From positions 42,492-106,491 of the forward strand of contig JAPFFF010000089.1 of assembly GCA_039105265.1 (NCBI GenBank): 64,000 bases of DNA, given 5' to 3'. Each line of letters starts with the position of its first letter. The first letter of the stretch is position 1. This DNA comes from Tritrichomonas musculus. Taxonomy: Eukaryota > Parabasalia > Tritrichomonadida > Tritrichomonadidae. The notes beneath the pieces were generated by a model that had not been told where the DNA came from, did not search any database, and saw nothing but the letters and a program-made list of their open reading frames with translations. Shown here piece after piece: positions 1 through 14,552 of this stretch. The position numbers were made by a program, and so were the translations under genes.

Positions 1-990
1 CAGATTCAACGAGAACTGCAGTTGAATCATCAGATTCAACGAGAACTGCAGTTGAACCATCAGATTCAACGAGAACTACAGTTGAATCATCAGATTCAAC
101 GAGAACTGCAGTTGAATCATCAGATTCAACGAGAACTACAGTTGAATCATCAGATTCAACGAGAACTGCAGTTGAATCATCAGATGCAACGAGAACTACA
201 GTTGAATCATCAGATTCAACGAGAACTGCAGTTGAATCATCAGATGCAACGACAACTGCAGTTGAATCATCAGATGCAACGACAACTGCAGTTGAATCAT
301 CAGATTCAACGAGAACTGCAGTTGAATCATCAGATGCAACGAGAACTGCAGTTGAATCATCAGATTCAACGAGAACTGCAGTTGAATCATCAGATGCAAC
401 AAGAACTGCAGTTGAATCATCAGATTCAACGAGAACTGCAGTTGAATCATCAGATGCAACGAGAACTGCAGTTGAATCATCAGATGCAACGAGAACTGCA
501 GTTGAATCATCAGATGCAACGAGAACTGCAGTTGAATCATCAGATGCAACGAGAACTGCAGTTTAATAATAAGATTCAACAAGAACTGCAGTTTAATCAT
601 AAGATTCAACGAGAACTGCAGTTTAATCATAAGATTCAACGAGAACTGCAGTTTAATAATAAGATTCAACAAGAACTGCAGTTGAATCATCAGATGCAAC
701 GAGAACTGCAGTTGAATCATCAGATTCAACGAGAACTGCAGTTGAATCATCAGATTCAACGAGAACTGCAGTTGAATCATCAGATGCAACGAGAACTGCA
801 GTTGAATCATCAGATGCAACGAGAACTGCAGTTGAATCATCAGATGCAACGAGAACTGCAGTTGAATCATCAGATTCAACGAGAACTGCAGTTGAATCAT
901 CAGATGCAACGAGAACTGCAGTTGAACCATCAGATTCAACGAGAACTGCAGTTGAATCATCAGATGCAACGAGAACTACAGTTGAATCAT
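1..990. repeat. Array segment copied at 10411-11400 and 21663-22652
   Basis: The order of unit types from 1 (T, Tp, Ta, T, Ta, T, Ga, T, Gz, Gz...) through the F/K cassette at 561-680 to the Ga unit at 961 matches 10411-11400 (offset 10,410) and its own duplicate at 21663. The match breaks at 991, where a G unit faces a T unit at 11401. The left end of this segment may lie outside the window. Confidence 0.85.
561..680. repeat. F/K cassette: AT-rich variant cluster (representative copy)
   Basis: Four consecutive unit junctions carry GTTTAAT and AAGATTC in place of GTTGAAT and CAGATTC, two of them also with AATAAT. About 20 clusters of this kind (3-5 junctions each) recur, for example at 5121, 6561, 10971, 13341, 16373, 17813, 22223, 24593, 27803, 31583, 33833, 39023, 39893, 41513, about 50002, 50872, 52612, 59692 and 61732. 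They weaken the 8-bp hairpin stem and put TAA codons in two otherwise open frames. They are good landmarks for aligning duplicated blocks. Confidence 0.9.
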
Positions 991-1080
991 CAGATGCAAC
1001 GAGAACTGCAGTTGAATCATCAGATGCAACGAGAACTGCAGTTGAATCATCAGATGCAACGAGAACTGCAGTTGAATCAT

Positions 1081-2910
1081 CAGATTCAACGAGAACTGCA
1101 GTTGAACCATCAGATTCAACGAGAACTACAGTTGAATCATCAGATTCAACGAGAACTGCAGTTGAATCATCAGATTCAACGAGAACTACAGTTGAATCAT
1201 CAGATTCAACGAGAACTGCAGTTGAATCATCAGATGCAACGAGAACTACAGTTGAATCATCAGATTCAACGAGAACTGCAGTTGAATCATCAGATGCAAC
1301 GACAACTGCAGTTGAATCATCAGATGCAACGACAACTGCAGTTGAATCATCAGATTCAACGAGAACTGCAGTTGAATCATCAGATGCAACGAGAACTGCA
1401 GTTGAATCATCAGATTCAACGAGAACTGCAGTTTAATAATAAGATGAAACAAGAACTGCAGTTGAATCATCAGATGCAACGAGAACTGCAGTTGAATCAT
1501 CAGATGCAACGAGAACTGCAGTTGAATCATCAGATGCAACGACAACTGCAGTTGAATCATCAGATGCAACGAGAACTGCAGTTGAATCATCAGATGCAAC
1601 GAGAACTGCAGTTTAATAATAAGATGAAACAAGAACTGCAGTTGAATCATCAGATGCAACGACAACTGCAGTTGAATCATCAGATGCAACGAGAACTGCA
1701 GTTGAATCATCAGATGCAACGAGAACTGCAGTTGAATCATCAGATTCAACGAGAACTGCAGTTGAATCATCAGATTCAACGAGAACTGCAGTTGAATCAT
1801 CAGATGCAACGAGAACTGCAGTTGAATCATCAGATGCAACGAGAACTACAGTTGAATCATCAGATTCAACGAGAACTGCAGTTGAACCATCAGATTCAAC
1901 GAGAACTGCAGTTGAACCATCAGATTCAACGAGAACTGCAGTTGAATCATCAGATGCAACGAGAACTGCAGTTGAATCATCAGATGCAACGAGAACTGCA
2001 GTTTAATAATAAGATGCAACAAGAACTGCAGTTGAATCATCAGATGCAACGAGAACTGCAGTTGAATCATCAGATGCAACGAGAACTGCAGTTGAATCAT
2101 CAGATGCAGCGAGAACTGCAGTTGAATCATCAGATTCAACGAGAACTGCAGTTGAATCATCAGATTCAACGAGAACTGCAGTTGAATCATCAGATGCAAC
2201 GAGAACTGCAGTTGAATCATCAGATGCAACGAGAACTACAGTTGAATCATCAGATTCAACGAGAACTGCAGTTGAATCATCAGATTCAACGAGAACTGCA
2301 GTTGAATCATCAGATTCAACGAGAACTGCAGTTGAATCATCAGATGCAACGAGAACTGCAGTTGAATCATCAGATTCAACGACAACTGCAGTTGAACCAT
2401 CAGATTCAACGAGAACTGCAGTTGAATCATCAGATGCAACGAGAACTGCAGTTGAATCATCAGATGCAACGAGAACTGCAGTTGAATCATCAGATTCAAC
2501 GAGAACTGCAGTTGAATCATCAGATGCAACGAGAACTGCAGTTGAATCATCAGATTCAACGAGAACTGCAGTTGAACCATCAGATTCAACGAGAACTGCA
2601 GTTGAATCATCAGATGCAACGAGAACTGCAGTTGAATCATCAGATGCAACGAGAACTGCAGTTTAATAATAAGATGCAACGAGAACTGCAGTTGAATCAT
2701 CAGATGCAACGAGAACTGCAGTTGAATCATCAGATGCAACGAGAACTGCAGTTGAATCATCAGATGCAGCGAGAACTGCAGTTTAATAATAAGATGAAAC
2801 AAGAACTGCAGTTGAATCATCAGATGCAACGAGAACTGTAGTTGAATCATCAGATGCAACGAGAACTGCAGTTGAATCATCAGATGCAACGAGAACTGCA
2901 GTTGAATCAT
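1081..2910. repeat. 1.8-kb module, ancestral-type copy
   Basis: The unit order from the Tp unit at 1081 matches 7081-8880 (offset 6,000, falling to 5,970 after a one-unit difference near 2.6 kb), its duplicate at 18333-20132, and about 53.1-55.1 kb. The first 900 bp also match 5641-6540. Each full-length copy ends with the same CAG>TAG change (2839, 8809, 20061, 55040), which supports common descent. The unit at 2101 has ATG at bases 4-6, where the copies at 8101 and 19353 have ATA. Confidence 0.85.
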
Positions 2911-5340
2911 CAGATGCAGCGAGAACTGCAGTTGAATCATCAGATTCAACGACAACTGCAGTTGAACCATCAGATGCAACAAGAACTGCAGTTGAATCAT
3001 CAGATGCAACGAGAACTGCAGTTGAATCATCAGATGCAACGAGAACTGCAGTTGAATCATCAGATGCAACGAGAACTGCAGTTGAATCATCAGATTCAAC
3101 GAGAACTGCAGTTGAATCATCAGATGCAACGAGAACTGCAGTTGAACCATCAGATTCAACGAGAACTGCAGTTGAATCATCAGATGCAACGAGAACTACA
3201 GTTGAATCATCAGATTCAACGAGAACTGCAGTTGAATCATCAGATGCAACGAGAACTACAGTTGAATCATCAGATGCAACGAGAACTGCAGTTGAATCAT
3301 CAGATGCAACGAGAACTGCAGTTGAATCATCAGATGCAACGAGAACTGCAGTTGAATCATCAGATGCAACGAGAACTGCAGTTGAATCATCAGATTCAAC
3401 GAGAACTGAAGTTTAATAATAAGATGAAACAAGAACTGCAGTTGAATCATCAGATTCAACGAGAACTGCAGTTGAATCATCAGATGCAACGAGAACTGCA
3501 GTTGAATCATCAGATGCAACGAGAACTGCAGTTGAATCATCAGATTCAACGAGAACTGCAGTTGAATCATCAGATGCAACGAGAACTGCAGTTGAATCAT
3601 CAGATGAAATAAGAACTGCAGTTGAATCATCAGATTCAACGAGAACTGCAGTTGAACCATCAGATTCAACGAGAACTGCAGTTGAATCATCAGATGCAAC
3701 GACAACTGCAGTTGAATCATCAGATGCAACGAGAACTGCAGTTGAATCATCAGATGCAACGAGAACTGCAGTTGAATCATCAGATTCAACGAGAACTGCA
3801 GTTGAATCATCAGATGCAACGACAACTGCAGTTGAATCATCAGATGCAACGAGAACTGCAGTTGAATCATCAGATGCAACGAGAACTGCAGTTGAATCAT
3901 CAGATTCAACGAGAACTGCAGTTGAACCATCAGATTCAACGAGAACTGCAGTTGAATCATCAGATGCAACGAGAACTACAGTTGAATCATCAGATTCAAC
4001 GAGAACTGCAGTTGAATCATCAGATGCAACGAGAACTACAGTTGAATCATCAGATTCAACGAGAACTGCAGTTGAATCATCAGATGCAACAAGAACTGCA
4101 GTTGAATCATCAGATTCAACGAGAACTGCAGTTGAATCATCAGATTCAACGAGAACTGCAGTTGAACCATCAGATTCAACGAGAACTACAGTTGAATCAT
4201 CAGATTCAACGAGAACTGCAGTTGAATCATCAGATTCAACGAGAACTACAGTTGAATCATCAGATTCAACGAGAACTGCAGTTGAATCATCAGATGCAAC
4301 GAGAACTACAGTTGAATCATCAGATTCAACGAGAACTGCAGTTGAATCATCAGATGCAACGACAACTGCAGTTGAATCATCAGATGCAACGACAACTGCA
4401 GTTGAATCATCAGATGCAACGAGAACTGCAGTTGAATCATCAGATGCAACGAGAACTGCAGTTTAATAATAAGATTCAACGAGAACTGCAGTTGAATCAT
4501 CAGATGAAACAAGAACTGCAGTTGAATCATCAGATGCAACAAGAACTGCAGTTGAATCATCAGATTCAACGAGAACTGCAGTTGAATCATCAGATTCAAC
4601 GAGAACTGCAGTTGAACCATCAGATTCAACGAGAACTACAGTTGAATCATCAGATTCAACGAGAACTGCAGTTGAATCATCAGATTCAACGAGAACTACA
4701 GTTGAATCATCAGATTCAACGAGAACTGCAGTTGAATCATCAGATGCAACGAGAACTACAGTTGAATCATCAGATTCAACGAGAACTGCAGTTGAATCAT
4801 CAGATGCAACGACAACTGCAGTTGAATCATCAGATGCAACGACAACTGCAGTTGAATCATCAGATTCAACGAGAACTGCAGTTGAATCATCAGATGCAAC
4901 GAGAACTGCAGTTGAATCATCAGATTCAACGAGAACTGCAGTTGAATCATCAGATGCAACAAGAACTGCAGTTGAATCATCAGATTCAACGAGAACTGCA
5001 GTTGAATCATCAGATGCAACGAGAACTGCAGTTGAATCATCAGATGCAACGAGAACTACAGTTGAATCATCAGATGCAACGAGAACTGCAGTTGAATCAT
5101 CAGATGCAACGAGAACTGCAGTTTAATAATAAGATTCAACAAGAACTGCAGTTTAATCATAAGATTCAACGAGAACTGCAGTTTAATCATCAGATTCAAC
5201 GAGAACTGTAGTTTAATAATAAGATTCAACAAGAACTGCAGTTGAATCATCAGATGCAACGAGAACTGCAGTTGAATCATCAGATTCAACGAGAACTGCA
5301 GTTGAATCATCAGATGCAACGAGAACTGCAGTTGAATCAT

Positions 5341-6570
5341 CAGATGCAACGAGAACTGCAGTTGAATCATCAGATTCAACGAGAACTGCAGTTGAATCAT
5401 CAGATGCAACGAGAACTGCAGTTGAACCATCAGATTCAACGAGAACTGCAGTTGAATCATCAGATGCAACGAGAACTACAGTTGAATCATCAGATTCAAC
5501 GAGAACTGCAGTTGAATCATCAGATGCAACGAGAACTACAGTTGAATCATCAGATTCAACGAGAACTGCAGTTGAATCATCAGATGCAACAAGAACTGCA
5601 GTTGAATCATCAGATTCAACGAGAACTGCAGTTGAATCATCAGATTCAACGAGAACTGCAGTTGAACCATCAGATTCAACGAGAACTACAGTTGAATCAT
5701 CAGATTCAACGAGAACTGCAGTTGAATCATCAGATTCAACGAGAACTACAGTTGAATCATCAGATTCAACGAGAACTGCAGTTGAATCATCAGATGCAAC
5801 GAGAACTACAGTTGAATCATCAGATTCAACGAGAACTGCAGTTGAATCATCAGATGCAACGACAACTGCAGTTGAATCATCAGATGCAACGACAACTGCA
5901 GTTGAATCATCAGATTCAACGAGAACTGCAGTTGAATCATCAGATGCAACGAGAACTGCAGTTGAATCATCAGATTCAACGAGAACTGCAGTTTAATAAT
6001 AAGATGAAACAAGAACTGCAGTTGAATCATCAGATGCAACGAGAACTGCAGTTGAATCATCAGATGCAACGAGAACTGCAGTTGAATCATCAGATGCAAC
6101 GACAACTGCAGTTGAATCATCAGATGCAACGAGAACTGCAGTTGAATCATCAGATGCAACGAGAACTGCAGTTTAATAATAAGATGAAACAAGAACTGCA
6201 GTTGAATCATCAGATGCAACGACAACTGCAGTTGAATCATCAGATGCAACGAGAACTGCAGTTGAATCATCAGATGCAACGAGAACTGCAGTTGAATCAT
6301 CAGATTCAACGAGAACTGCAGTTGAATCATCAGATTCAACGAGAACTGCAGTTGAATCATCAGATGCAACGAGAACTGCAGTTGAATCATCAGATGCAAC
6401 GAGAACTACAGTTGAATCATCAGATTCAACGAGAACTGCAGTTGAACCATCAGATTCAACGAGAACTGCAGTTGAACCATCAGATTCAACGAGAACTGCA
6501 GTTGAATCATCAGATGCAACGAGAACTGCAGTTGAATCATCAGATGCAACGAGAACTGCAGTTTAATAAT
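5341..6570. repeat. Nested 1,440-bp tandem duplication, first copy
   Basis: 5341-6570 matches 6781-8010 at an offset of 1,440 bp (48 units). The match stops where the F/K cassette at 6561 is replaced by a single AAGATGCAACAAG unit at 8011. The same pair reappears at 16593 and 18033 inside copy B, so this duplication is older than the 10-kb one. Confidence 0.85.
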
Positions 6571-6780
6571 AAGATTCAACAAGAACTGCAGTTTAATCAT
6601 AAGATTCAACGAGAACTGCAGTTTAATCATCAGATTCAACGAGAACTGCAGTTTAATAATAAGATTCAACAAGAACTGCAGTTGAATCATCAGATGCAAC
6701 GAGAACTGCAGTTGAATCATCAGATTCAACGAGAACTGCAGTTGAATCATCAGATGCAACGACAACTGCAGTTGAATCAT

Positions 6781-8010
6781 CAGATGCAACGAGAACTGCA
6801 GTTGAATCATCAGATTCAACGAGAACTGCAGTTGAATCATCAGATGCAACGAGAACTGCAGTTGAACCATCAGATTCAACGAGAACTGCAGTTGAATCAT
6901 CAGATGCAACGAGAACTACAGTTGAATCATCAGATTCAACGAGAACTGCAGTTGAATCATCAGATGCAACGAGAACTACAGTTGAATCATCAGATTCAAC
7001 GAGAACTGCAGTTGAATCATCAGATGCAACAAGAACTGCAGTTGAATCATCAGATTCAACGAGAACTGCAGTTGAATCATCAGATTCAACGAGAACTGCA
7101 GTTGAACCATCAGATTCAACGAGAACTACAGTTGAATCATCAGATTCAACGAGAACTGCAGTTGAATCATCAGATTCAACGAGAACTACAGTTGAATCAT
7201 CAGATTCAACGAGAACTGCAGTTGAATCATCAGATGCAACGAGAACTACAGTTGAATCATCAGATTCAACGAGAACTGCAGTTGAATCATCAGATGCAAC
7301 GACAACTGCAGTTGAATCATCAGATGCAACGACAACTGCAGTTGAATCATCAGATTCAACGAGAACTGCAGTTGAATCATCAGATGCAACGAGAACTGCA
7401 GTTGAATCATCAGATTCAACGAGAACTGCAGTTTAATAATAAGATGAAACAAGAACTGCAGTTGAATCATCAGATGCAACGAGAACTGCAGTTGAATCAT
7501 CAGATGCAACGAGAACTGCAGTTGAATCATCAGATGCAACGACAACTGCAGTTGAATCATCAGATGCAACGAGAACTGCAGTTGAATCATCAGATGCAAC
7601 GAGAACTGCAGTTTAATAATAAGATGAAACAAGAACTGCAGTTGAATCATCAGATGCAACGACAACTGCAGTTGAATCATCAGATGCAACGAGAACTGCA
7701 GTTGAATCATCAGATGCAACGAGAACTGCAGTTGAATCATCAGATTCAACGAGAACTGCAGTTGAATCATCAGATTCAACGAGAACTGCAGTTGAATCAT
7801 CAGATGCAACGAGAACTGCAGTTGAATCATCAGATGCAACGAGAACTACAGTTGAATCATCAGATTCAACGAGAACTGCAGTTGAACCATCAGATTCAAC
7901 GAGAACTGCAGTTGAACCATCAGATTCAACGAGAACTGCAGTTGAATCATCAGATGCAACGAGAACTGCAGTTGAATCATCAGATGCAACGAGAACTGCA
8001 GTTTAATAAT
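6781..8010. repeat. Nested 1,440-bp tandem duplication, second copy
   Basis: This is the partner of 5341-6570. From 8011 onward it follows the 1081-2910 module instead, so this block is a mosaic of two lineages joined inside the array. Confidence 0.8.
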
Positions 8011-11000
8011 AAGATGCAACAAGAACTGCAGTTGAATCATCAGATGCAACGAGAACTGCAGTTGAATCATCAGATGCAACGAGAACTGCAGTTGAATCAT
8101 CAGATACAGCGAGAACTGCAGTTGAATCATCAGATTCAACGAGAACTGCAGTTGAATCATCAGATTCAACGAGAACTGCAGTTGAATCATCAGATGCAAC
8201 GAGAACTGCAGTTGAATCATCAGATGCAACGAGAACTACAGTTGAATCATCAGATTCAACGAGAACTGCAGTTGAATCATCAGATTCAACGAGAACTGCA
8301 GTTGAATCATCAGATTCAACGAGAACTGCAGTTGAATCATCAGATGCAACGAGAACTGCAGTTGAATCATCAGATTCAACGACAACTGCAGTTGAACCAT
8401 CAGATTCAACGAGAACTGCAGTTGAATCATCAGATGCAACGAGAACTGCAGTTGAATCATCAGATGCAACGAGAACTGCAGTTGAATCATCAGATTCAAC
8501 GAGAACTGCAGTTGAATCATCAGATGCAACGAGAACTGCAGTTGAATCATCAGATTCAACGAGAACTGCAGTTGAATCATCAGATGCAACGAGAACTGCA
8601 GTTGAATCATCAGATGCAACGAGAACTGCAGTTTAATAATAAGATGCAACGAGAACTGCAGTTGAATCATCAGATTCAACGAGAACTGCAGTTGAATCAT
8701 CAGATGCAACGAGAACTGCAGTTGAATCATCAGATGCAGCGAGAACTGCAGTTTAATAATAAGATGAAACAAGAACTGCAGTTGAATCATCAGATGCAAC
8801 GAGAACTGTAGTTGAATCATCAGATGCAACGAGAACTGCAGTTGAATCATCAGATGCAACGAGAACTGCAGTTGAATCATCAGATGCAGCGAGAACTGCA
8901 GTTTAATAATAAGATGAAACAAGAACTGCAGTTGAATCATCAGATGCAACGAGAACTGCAGTTGAATCATCAGATGCAGCGAGAACTGCAGTTTAATAAT
9001 AAGATGAAACAAGAACTGCAGTTGAATCATCAGATTCAACGAGAACTGCAGTTGAATCATCAGATGCAACGAGAACTGCAGTTGAATCATCAGATGCAAC
9101 GAGAACTGCAGTTGAATCATCAGATGCAACGAGAACTGCAGTTGAATCATCAGATTCAACGAGAACTGCAGTTGAATCATCAGATGCAACGACAACTGCA
9201 GTTGAATCATCAGATTCAACGAGAACTGCAGTTGAATCATCAGATTCAACGAGAACTGCAGTTGAATCATCAGATGCAACGAGAACTGCAGTTGAATCAT
9301 CAGATTCAACGAGAACTGCAGTTTAATAATAAGATTCAACGAGAACTGCAGTTTAATAATAAGATGAAACAAGAACTGCAGTTGAATAATCAGATGCAAC
9401 GAGAACTGCAGTTGAATCATCAGATTCAACGACAACTGCAGTTGAATCATCAGATTCAACGAGAACTGCAGTTGAATCATCAGATGCAACGAGAACTGCA
9501 GTTGAATCATCAGATTCAACGAGAACTGCAGTTTAATAATAAGATTCAACGAGAACTGCAGTTTAATAATAAGATGAAACAAGAACTGCAGTTGAATAAT
9601 CAGATGCAACGAGAACTGCAGTTGAATCATCAGATGCAACGAGAACTGCAGTTGAATCATCAGATGCAACGAGAACTGCAGTTGAATCATCAGATTCAAC
9701 GAGAACTGCAGTTGAATCATCAGATGCAACGAGAACTGCAGTTGAATCATCAGATTCAACGAGAACTTCAGTTGAATCATCAGATTCAACGAGAACTGCA
9801 GTTGAATCATCAGATGCAACGAGAACTGCAGTTGAATCATCAGATGAAACAAGAACTGCAGTTGAATCATCAGATGCAACGAGAACTGCAGTTGAATCAT
9901 CAGATGCAACGAGAACTGCAGTTGAATCATCAGATGCAACGAGAACTGCAGTTGAATCATCAGATGCAACGAGAACTGCAGTTGAATCATCAGATGCAAC
10001 GAGAACTGCAGTTGAATCATCAGATTCAACGAGAACTGCAGTTGAATCATCAGATGCAACGAGAACTGCAGTTGAATCATCAGATGCAACGAGAACTGCA
10101 GTTGAATCATCAGATTCAACGAGAACTGCAGTTGAATCATCAGATTCAACGAGAACTGCAGTTGAATCATCAGATTCAACGAGAACTGCAGTTGAATCAT
10201 CAGATGCAACGACAACTGCAGTTGAATCATCAGATGCAACGACAACTGCAGTTGAATCATCAGATGCAACGAGAACTGCAGTTGAATCATCAGATGCAAC
10301 GAGAACTGCAGTTTAATAATAAGATTCAACGAGAACTGCAGTTGAATCATCAGATGAAACAAGAACTGCAGTTGAATCATCAGATGCAACAAGAACTGCA
10401 GTTGAATCATCAGATTCAACGAGAACTGCAGTTGAATCATCAGATTCAACGAGAACTGCAGTTGAACCATCAGATTCAACGAGAACTACAGTTGAATCAT
10501 CAGATTCAACGAGAACTGCAGTTGAATCATCAGATTCAACGAGAACTACAGTTGAATCATCAGATTCAACGAGAACTGCAGTTGAATCATCAGATGCAAC
10601 GAGAACTACAGTTGAATCATCAGATTCAACGAGAACTGCAGTTGAATCATCAGATGCAACGACAACTGCAGTTGAATCATCAGATGCAACGACAACTGCA
10701 GTTGAATCATCAGATTCAACGAGAACTGCAGTTGAATCATCAGATGCAACGAGAACTGCAGTTGAATCATCAGATTCAACGAGAACTGCAGTTGAATCAT
10801 CAGATGCAACAAGAACTGCAGTTGAATCATCAGATTCAACGAGAACTGCAGTTGAATCATCAGATGCAACGAGAACTGCAGTTGAATCATCAGATGCAAC
10901 GAGAACTGCAGTTGAATCATCAGATGCAACGAGAACTGCAGTTGAATCATCAGATGCAACGAGAACTGCAGTTTAATAATAAGATTCAACAAGAACTGCA

Positions 11001-14000
11001 GTTTAATCATAAGATTCAACGAGAACTGCAGTTTAATCATAAGATTCAACGAGAACTGCAGTTTAATAATAAGATTCAACAAGAACTGCAGTTGAATCAT
11101 CAGATGCAACGAGAACTGCAGTTGAATCATCAGATTCAACGAGAACTGCAGTTGAATCATCAGATTCAACGAGAACTGCAGTTGAATCATCAGATGCAAC
11201 GAGAACTGCAGTTGAATCATCAGATGCAACGAGAACTGCAGTTGAATCATCAGATGCAACGAGAACTGCAGTTGAATCATCAGATTCAACGAGAACTGCA
11301 GTTGAATCATCAGATGCAACGAGAACTGCAGTTGAACCATCAGATTCAACGAGAACTGCAGTTGAATCATCAGATGCAACGAGAACTACAGTTGAATCAT
11401 CAGATTCAACGAGAACTGCAGTTGAATCATCAGATGCAACGAGAACTACAGTTGAATCATCAGATTCAACGAGAACTGCAGTTGAATCATCAGATGCAAC
11501 AAGAACTGCAGTTGAATCATCAGATTCAACGAGAACTGCAGTTGAATCATCAGATTCAACGAGAACTGCAGTTGAACCATCAGATTCAACGAGAACTACA
11601 GTTGAATCATCAGATTCAACGAGAACTGCAGTTGAATCATAAGATTCAACGAGAACTACAGTTGAATCATCAGATGCAACGAGAACTGCAGTTGAATCAT
11701 CAGATGCAACGAGAACTGCAGTTGAATCATCAGATGCAACGAGAACTGCAGTTGAATCATCAGATTCAACGAGAACTGCAGTTGAATCATCAGATGCAAC
11801 GAGAACTGCAGTTGAATCATCAGATGAAATAAGAACTGCAGTTGAATCATCAGATTCAACGAGAACTGCAGTTGAACCATCAGATTCAACGAGAACTGCA
11901 GTTGAATCATCAGATGCAACGACAACTGCAGTTGAATCATCAGATGCAACGAGAACTGCAGTTGAATCATCAGATGCAACGAGAACTGCAGTTGAATCAT
12001 CAGATTCAACGAGAACTGCAGTTGAATCATCAGATGCAACGACAACTGCAGTTGAATCATCAGATGCAACGAGAACTGCAGTTGAATCATCAGATGCAAC
12101 GAGAACTGCAGTTGAATCATCAGATTCAACGAGAACTGCAGTTGAACCATCAGATTCAACGAGAACTGCAGTTGAATCATCAGATGCAACGAGAACTACA
12201 GTTGAATCATCAGATTCAACGAGAACTGCAGTTGAATCATCAGATGCAACGAGAACTACAGTTGAATCATCAGATTCAACGAGAACTGCAGTTGAATCAT
12301 CAGATGCAACAAGAACTGCAGTTGAATCATCAGATTCAACGAGAACTGCAGTTGAATCATCAGATTCAACGAGAACTGCAGTTGAACCATCAGATTCAAC
12401 GAGAACTACAGTTGAATCATCAGATTCAACGAGAACTGCAGTTGAATCATCAGATTCAACGAGAACTACAGTTGAATCATCAGATTCAACGAGAACTGCA
12501 GTTGAATCATCAGATGCAACGAGAACTACAGTTGAATCATCAGATTCAACGAGAACTGCAGTTGAATCATCAGATGCAACGACAACTGCAGTTGAATCAT
12601 CAGATGCAACGACAACTGCAGTTGAATCATCAGATGCAACGAGAACTGCAGTTGAATCATCAGATGCAACGAGAACTGCAGTTTAATAATAAGATTCAAC
12701 GAGAACTGCAGTTGAATCATCAGATGAAACAAGAACTGCAGTTGAATCATCAGATGCAACAAGAACTGCAGTTGAATCATCAGATTCAACGAGAACTGCA
12801 GTTGAATCATCAGATTCAACGAGAACTGCAGTTGAACCATCAGATTCAACGAGAACTACAGTTGAATCATCAGATTCAACGAGAACTGCAGTTGAATCAT
12901 CAGATTCAACGAGAACTACAGTTGAATCATCAGATTCAACGAGAACTGCAGTTGAATCATCAGATGCAACGAGAACTACAGTTGAATCATCAGATTCAAC
13001 GAGAACTGCAGTTGAATCATCAGATGCAACGACAACTGCAGTTGAATCATCAGATGCAACGACAACTGCAGTTGAATCATCAGATTCAACGAGAACTGCA
13101 GTTGAATCATCAGATGCAACGAGAACTGCAGTTGAATCATCAGATTCAACGAGAACTGCAGTTGAATCATCAGATGCAACAAGAACTGCAGTTGAATCAT
13201 CAGATTCAACGAGAACTGCAGTTGAATCATCAGATGCAACGAGAACTGCAGTTGAATCATCAGATGCAACGAGAACTGCAGTTGAATCATCAGATGCAAC
13301 GAGAACTGCAGTTGAATCATCAGATGCAACGAGAACTGCAGTTTAATAATAAGATTCAACAAGAACTGCAGTTTAATCATAAGATTCAACGAGAACTGCA
13401 GTTTAATCATCAGATTCAACGAGAACTGCAGTTTAATAATAAGATTCAACAAGAACTGCAGTTTAATAATAAGATTCAACAAGAACTGCAGTTGAATCAT
13501 CAGATGCAACGAGAACTGCAGTTGAATCATCAGATTCAACGAGAACTGCAGTTGAATCATCAGATTCAACGAGAACTGCAGTTGAATCATCAGATGCAAC
13601 GAGAACTGCAGTTGAATCATCAGATGCAACGAGAACTGCAGTTGAATCATCAGATTCAACGAGAACTGCAGTTGAATCATCAGATGCAACGAGAACTGCA
13701 GTTGAATCATCAGATGCAACGAGAACTGCAGTTGAATCATCAGATTCAACGAGAACTGCAGTTGAATCATCAGATGCAACGAGAACTGCAGTTGAACCAT
13801 CAGATTCAACGAGAACTGCAGTTGAATCATCAGATGCAACGAGAACTACAGTTGAATCATCAGATTCAACGAGAACTGCAGTTGAATCATCAGATGCAAC
13901 GAGAACTACAGTTGAATCATCAGATTCAACGAGAACTGCAGTTGAATCATCAGATTCAACGAGAACTGCAGTTGAACCATCAGATTCAACGAGAACTACA

Positions 14001-14280
14001 GTTGAATCATCAGATTCAACGAGAACTGCAGTTGAATCATCAGATTCAACGAGAACTACAGTTGAATCATCAGATTCAACGAGAACTGCAGTTGAATCAT
14101 CAGATGCAACGAGAACTACAGTTGAATCATCAGATTCAACGAGAACTGCAGTTGAATCATCAGATGCAACAAGAACTGCAGTTGAATCATCAGATTCAAC
14201 GAGAACTGCAGTTGAATCATCAGATGCAACGAGAACTGCAGTTTAATAATAAGATGAAACAAGAACTGCAGTTGAATCAT

Positions 14281-14552
14281 CAGATTCAGCTGCAACTGCA
14301 ATTGAACCATCAGATTAAACTACAACTGCAATTTGAACCATCAGATTAAACTACAACTGCAGTTGAATCATCAGATTCAACGAGAACTGCAGTTGAATCA
14401 TCAGATGCAACGAGAACTGCAGTTTAATAATAAGATGAAACAAGAACTGCAATTGAACCATCAGATTCAGCTGCAACTGCAATTGAACCATCAGATTAAA
14501 CTACAACTGCAATTTGAACCATCAGATTAAACTACAACTGCAGTTGAATCAT
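14281..14552. repeat. Divergent patch with two 31-bp units
   Basis: This patch contains the most divergent units of the window: CAGATTCAGCTGCAACTG and CAGATTAAACTACAACTG types ending in CAATTGAACCAT or CAATTTGAACCAT. The extra T in the latter makes two 31-bp units (starting 14311 and 14492), each of which shifts the array register by one base. The two units are 181 bp apart, so the insertion was copied once as part of a 181-bp block. The patch lies between the two 10-kb copies and has no counterpart in copy B. Confidence 0.92.

Larger units (their letters stand above)
3841..13890. repeat. About 10-kb segmental duplication, copy A
   Basis: Unit types and private variants in this stretch are repeated at 15093-25202 with a constant offset of 11,252 bp (375 units plus the two 1-bp insertions at 14.3-14.5 kb). 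Shared rare markers include ATACAG at 8104 and 19356, AACTTCAG near 9765 and 21017, CTGTAG at 5207, 8807, 16459 and 20059, and ATGAAATAA near 11824 and 23076. The only length difference I found is a two-unit (60 bp) gain in copy B near 25.0 kb. The left edge is set where 3811 (Gz) faces 15063 (T). Confidence 0.9.

Noticed and set aside
561-680. AT-rich TTTAATAATAAG clusters as promoters, origins or terminators
   Set aside because: They are ordinary unit variants at the same phase, with no TATA-like box, hairpin-plus-T-run or consistent position relative to any gene.
8236-10479. Antisense open frames encoding a hydrophobic Met-Ile-Gln-Leu-Gln-Phe-Ser-Leu repeat
   Set aside because: They are antisense register shadows of the stop-free unit, cut wherever base 18 is A. 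Nothing suggests expression.
14281-14552. Mobile element insertion at the divergent patch
   Set aside because: Every base still aligns to the 30-bp unit with substitutions and one added T per 31-bp unit. There are no terminal repeats, target duplication or foreign sequence.
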